From Trichobilharzia regenti (lineage: Eukaryota; Platyhelminthes; Trematoda; Strigeidida; Schistosomatidae): a stretch of 64,000 nucleotides of DNA. Position 1 is the stretch's first letter. The number at the start of each line of letters is the position of its first letter. Positions 41,480 through 47,400 of this stretch are shown one piece after another. The position numbers and the translations under genes are program-made. The stretch lies in assembly GCA_944472135.2 (NCBI GenBank), contig OX235270.1, positions 71,557,168-71,621,167 on the forward strand. Reading direction: 5' to 3'. The notes under the pieces were generated by a model, which ran no database searches, had not been told where the DNA came from, and saw only the letters and a list, made by a program, of their open reading frames with translations.

Positions 41480-44400
41480 TGCACAGATTTGGTTTTAACC
41501 ATCTGATGGTGGTTAATTCGGCAAAACGTATCAGGCTAGGTTTCTCTTACCAGTTGATTACTTTGAGTACCTTCGAATTATTCGCAATATGACCAGCGTC
41601 CAATGGATGACGCGTGATCTCCCTCTTTAACGCCTGTGAGCCTTTTCTTTACTAAATGTTCCGAAATGCAAACAATAAACCTTCTGTGTTCTCCTAAAAT
41701 TTTACCGTCTGCGTCAATTTATATACCATCGTCCAGAAAATGAAACTTAATCTTGTTTTTACACTACACTGTCAACTTTACATTAGGATAAGAATTATTC
41801 AGGAGGCTTCATGCTTCATATCATTCGAACAATCTAAAATGACCAATGTGTCACCGCTTCCCTTTGCGTAGAGGTCTTTGTGATTGACTTGTTTCCATCC
41901 AAAATTTTGAACTTAGACCTACTTTTCATGAATATTCTCTTAATTAATTTGTAAATAGTCAATGCGTCAAATAATTTAACAACCTACATCATTCCAGATT
42001 TAATGTCACCCATAAATCCTATAAATTATGATTTTTCAATGCGAGGAAAGTGCTTCCAACCCGTTCTTGTATTGGTTAGGCCGTAGGTAGGTGGTTGTTG
42101 AAAGTAATCCATGAAGTAATAAAAATGAACTCAAGTTTTCCTGCTACATTTGTCATACTTGCTTTGTGTCTGTTATTCAGTGGTGGAATCATAAGAAGTT
42201 CCGGCAACTCAGAGGACCACAAGGTAGTTAATTTCTCTGGTTTTCGTTTGCGTGTCGCAGCTATTGACCTGTTGTTGTTTTAACCTCTAACACAGTTCAC
42301 CCATGAATAATTACTTGCATCAAACTTGAATGTTTCTGACGGAACTCCTTTAAATCTGTTCAGTCGAAATCACTAAAAATGAAGATGTGGATAGGAAAAA
42401 AAAGCACCGATGAGTAGTCTATGAGCATCACATAAACTACAAAGCGTGATAATCTGAGAAATTCAGCTTATGGATATAACGTAATTCTGTGGTATGATAT
42501 ATGACAGAATTGCGATTGTCCTACTTCATCCCAGTCGAAATTTGTTCATTTACCCCACAACTTAATGGATAAATCGTAAAATCCATTTTTTAACTTGCAC
42601 TTAACATATTTTTCACCGGTATTTTAATCCACTTTACAACGATAATTAATCGTGCATACAGAATTATGTGATCTAAATAATTTCGCATAAAATAACAAAA
42701 CAATTGACATTATTATCAGCACATTACAGTTGTACTAGTTTTAGTTCCCTTAGTACGAAAGCGAGCAATAGCACTTCAATAGTTTTTATAGATAATGCAA
42801 GTGTACTATAATCTAGTTGTTTTTATGATTGTTTTTATATTAATTATTGTTCTGTTGAGTTCCAAGTGGAACATGCGGCTTCAACAACACATCTCCACTT
42901 CACTCTATTCCCTGACATCTTCTTTAACTGGGTCTACAATCGCCCATAATCTCTCATCACATCTTCACACAATCTCCTCCATATCATCCTCGGACAACCC
43001 ACTCCTTTCTCTCCATTTGGATTCCACTCGAGCAATGGCCTGGCGAACGATGTCATTCGACAGTCTCCTCAATGTGTGACGGATCCATCCATCCCCATTT
43101 TCTCCCATATATTTGGTGGACGATCGGTTCTTGGTTGGTTTGATCCCAGAGTTTCTTTTTACTAATTCTTTCTGACTGACTGAATGGCTGGCTGGCGGGC
43201 CATTTCATCTTCAGTATGGAGCCAGCCAGCCAGCCAGCCAGTGAAGGAGGCAGCTCCTGGTGAAAGTTTGCAGCCTCTTGGAAATCCTTTTCGTCACTGA
43301 CACGCAGTGCAAGTCTCTGATCCGTATAGAAGAACTGACCGACTTGATATTGGTGTTGAGAATCTGAATCTTGTTCCTCATGCAGGCTCAATGAAGCAGA
43401 AGATTTCCGAATCGGTTTCAGGTTGATGAAGGCGTATCTTGCCTTACCGATTCCGGCTAGCTTTGACATCTCCATCCGTTCCGACTGTCTATGGTTGAAA
43501 CGACGCTTCCTGGCTGGCTAGCTGGTTGGCTGGCTGGATAAGTGAAGGAGATGACCTCTGTTAAATCTGTCTTTGATAGTGACTGGTGCTGGTTGTTGTT
43601 GTTGTTGCTGTTCGTTGGTTATCTTCATCACTTCCGTCTTCTCTATGTTCAGCTGCAGTCGTGTCTTAGCTGCTTCAGCTTTTTCAGCCAGTTTTTGGGT
43701 TTTTGCTTGCAAGTGTTCGAGATTGTGTGACATTAGACATGCATCATCCACATTTGGAATCCAGATCTTCTAGAGTCTTGTCGTCTGTGGTCCAGTGTAC
43801 TCCTGTCTCCTCGTCCCCCCCCCCATAGTTTGAAGCATAATCCAGCTCGCCACGTTTGAGAATATCATCGGTGATAATAGGCAGGCCGCCTTATCTTACT
43901 CATGTATGCACTTAGGCCGCCTCGCTGAGTTTCCCGTTGTGGATCACCTGACTGACATGTGGCATTGTCATTTTGGTGTTTAATGAGGTTGGTAAAGACT
44001 TGGGCTCTGTACGCCGTAGTTTTCAAGTAGTTACCACATTACGTCTCGGTAAATGCTGTCGAAGGACTTCTAGAAGTCGATGAAGTTGATGTAGGTAGAG
44101 GTTGGACTGCGATTCTATGCTTTGTTTTCTGTGATGATGATAAGTTGAGTTGCATTTTGATCTGCAGATGATTTATCTTTCCTGAATCCGCTGTGTTTCA
44201 GAGAGGGGTTCTTTATCCAGTGTATGCTTTATTCTCTCCAGGATGATGATGAGACTTAGTATTTCACCTGTCGTGGACAAGAGCATAATTCCGCTTCAGT
44301 TCTTCAACAGGCGGTAGTAAGAGGATGCTTATTACTTGCTATGTGGCTATATTGTGTGAGTTAATTTCTTCAGAGAGAGCATTAATTTCGTGTGACAAAG

Positions 44401-47400
44401 AGACGAAAGAACAACTAACTGAGGCATCTAGGCAATTTCCTTCAATGGATGCTTGTTTCTATGCTCAACTGCCACCAAAAAGTATGACTAGAAAGTTTTG
44501 TTAACTTCCTATCACTGAAATTGTTTTCCTTCACGTTCCCAGTGGAACCTAGACCTTCAAGCTAGTGGCTTGAAGTTTTTGTAGCAGTGTTTAATTTTAC
44601 GGGATGGGGTTATTAGCCACATGCTCAACCTTTCCTCTTTACCAGCATTACTTCTGTTTAGCGAGGTAAAAGAGTGCGTCGACCGGGATCAAACCCCGGA
44701 CCATGTGCATGGTCGGCGAGCGTCCTAACCGCTTTACCACTGACGCATCACTGAAATGGATGAAAGACATACTGTTGATTTATATTTAAGATCAAGTTTA
44801 AGACCATACATTCAATTTTACCACAGTAAAGTCGATATTGTAGCTCACGTGGATCATTTTTATTCCACTGTATGATCTGAGCGATTGATTTAATTATGAA
44901 GCTCCTAACAACACCAGCAAAGGCTTTAATATAGAGTATAGAGTATATAGACGATTCTCCATGAATGGTATAACTGTATTTTCTACCAACCACTGTTGTG
45001 AGTTGTCAATTCACACCGATCATTTTTATTGACCTGGAGCTTTCATTTTCATGACATCAGATTCATTTTCACCAGTTGATAAATTTGATCTATAATAATG
45101 ACCAGTAGGGTACAGCAGGTTGAAGATGAGGCAGTAACTCATCGAAGAAGACATTGCGAAGTGGTCGCGCTATGTCGTGAATTGGCAGAAGTTAGAATTC
45201 AAGGACTATTGGATCGGGTCCCAGTGGCTCAATGGTCTACGAGCTCGCCTTGTAACCAGAAGGTCCTGGGTTCGAATCCCGGTGGGTGCGTACTGATGAA
45301 GAGTCCCAAACTAGGACGAAACAGCTGTCCAGTACTCCCAGGTTTTCCAGTGGTTCTCTAACTGATGTCAGCTCATGATTAAATCCTCCATGCAATCAAA
45401 CAAAATCCCTACAAAACCAATACTTGAAAAATAATATGTCAATCTCTTATTGGTCTGAATAACAGGCTCCCAAAAATTCCTAGGCGTTTCGGTGTTTTCC
45501 CTACTTAAAAATTTCACACTTTTCCAAACAAACTGCTGTCTGTGATTGTATACATGCATTGATATGAAAGATTATGCGTGTCTTTTTAAATCTAATTTAT
45601 GCTCTTGGTTTCTGATTCGAAGGGGACGTCCACTTACATCAATGCAAACTTCTTGAAGAATGGTACTCGAATGAGTCAGCAACTAATGAACACATTACCA
45701 CAACTAAAATGTAACCAATAAATCTCATTTAATAAAGAAGTGTAGATAAGTGCCAGAAAAGATAAAAGACAGTTATACGACATGCTATCAAGTTAAGCAC
45801 GACAGGCAGGCTACAGGTAAAAGAGACCTCAAGACATAAAATCAAATAACCAGGTCTCTATTTGCGAAGAGATCTACACATATGATGAAATCAATAAAAG
45901 ATGCTCAAGGAAACCAGATTACCGAGTAAGAGGAACAAATAAAGCAATCGGATGATCCGATAACTTCAAAGGACTCTTGAATCGGCCATCACCTACATGC
46001 AACTCACCCAGAAATACCACCACCAACAGAACGCACAGAGCCTCCCGCCAGTGGACACTAATCCTCCAACAAAATAAAAAGTCGTGAATGCACTCGAGCT
46101 AGTAAAGTCCGTGAAGGCAGCAGGACGGGACAGAATACCCCCTGAAGTACCGAAGACGGATCCGGAGACCACATCGGATTTACTTACGCCACTACTGCAA
46201 AAAGTGTGGAAAAAGGAAAGGTGGTTACTGATTGGAAGGCTACTTTGTCGCACTTCCAAAGACAGAAAACTTAGACCTCTGAAAAACTGACGCGGAATCA
46301 TGGTGTTTTCCACGAGAAGTGAAATACTGAGTCTCATTATCATCCTGGAGAGAATAAGGCATACACTGGGTGCAAAACTCCTCCCTGAAACACAGTCGAT
46401 TGAGGAAAAGCAAATCATCTGCAGATCAAAATTCAACTCAACTTATCATCATTATCATCGAACAAACCACAGAACGGCAATCAAATCTCCATCTCTACTT
46501 CGATAGTGTTGTCCATGAACAAAGTTGGGAACTACTTCAACACTACGGAGCAAAATAGACCGGATCTTCATCAACCTAATACAACAAGTATATAAGTATT
46601 CCACATATAAGCAAGAATACGGCAAAGCCAACAAATACCACCTATTATATTCCTAACTGTGGTTGACCGGATTATGTGGAACACTGTGTGAGCGAGAAGC
46701 GAAACGACAAGAATACGTTAGACCACCGTTCAGAAGACTTTAGAAGATCCAGATTACGTCGACGATTTATGTTTAGTCTAATATCACACAAACTTGAAGA
46801 CTTACAAGCGAAAGCCAACAAGTTGGCAGAAGAAGCAGGAAGCAAATACAGGACTTCAAGTGAGCACAGAAGTGATGTAGATGACCAGCCAACAACAAGC
46901 ATCACTATCCGTATCATGGGGCAAAATTCGAACGAGGTCACTTCCTTCACTTACCTAAACAGCACTGTTTCAATTACAGGTGGAACGGATGTAGCTGTCG
47001 AGTCCAAAATTATAAATGCAAGAAAGATATTCATCACCCTGAAATCCATTTGGAAACCCAATGCGCTCAGCATGAACAACAAAATTTGAATTTTAAATAC
47101 CAGTGTTGAGTGACTGCAGTAATATGGGTCAGAAACTTGGCATGCGTGACATCAAAAGCATTCTAGCGGGCTTTTATCAACAGGTGCCTCCACTGGCTTC
47201 ATAGCGAAGATCAAATGGTCAAAAAGAATCAGCAACCAGGCCATCACTCATGTGGAACCCTAATAGGAAACAATGAGTTGGGCGTCCAGTGGTGACACAG
47301 TGAAGTGAGAGACAATGGCCGATCACGGTCTCACTCAAAGAGGACCACAGAAAGTTGGAAGCAGTGATGTGCTGTTAAGGGCCTATATTTCACTTGGAAC

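Noticed and set aside
44674..44748. Possible functional tRNA gene
   Set aside because: The acceptor and T arms pair well, but the middle does not give a normal anticodon arm, and the unit equals the head of the SINE family found four more times.
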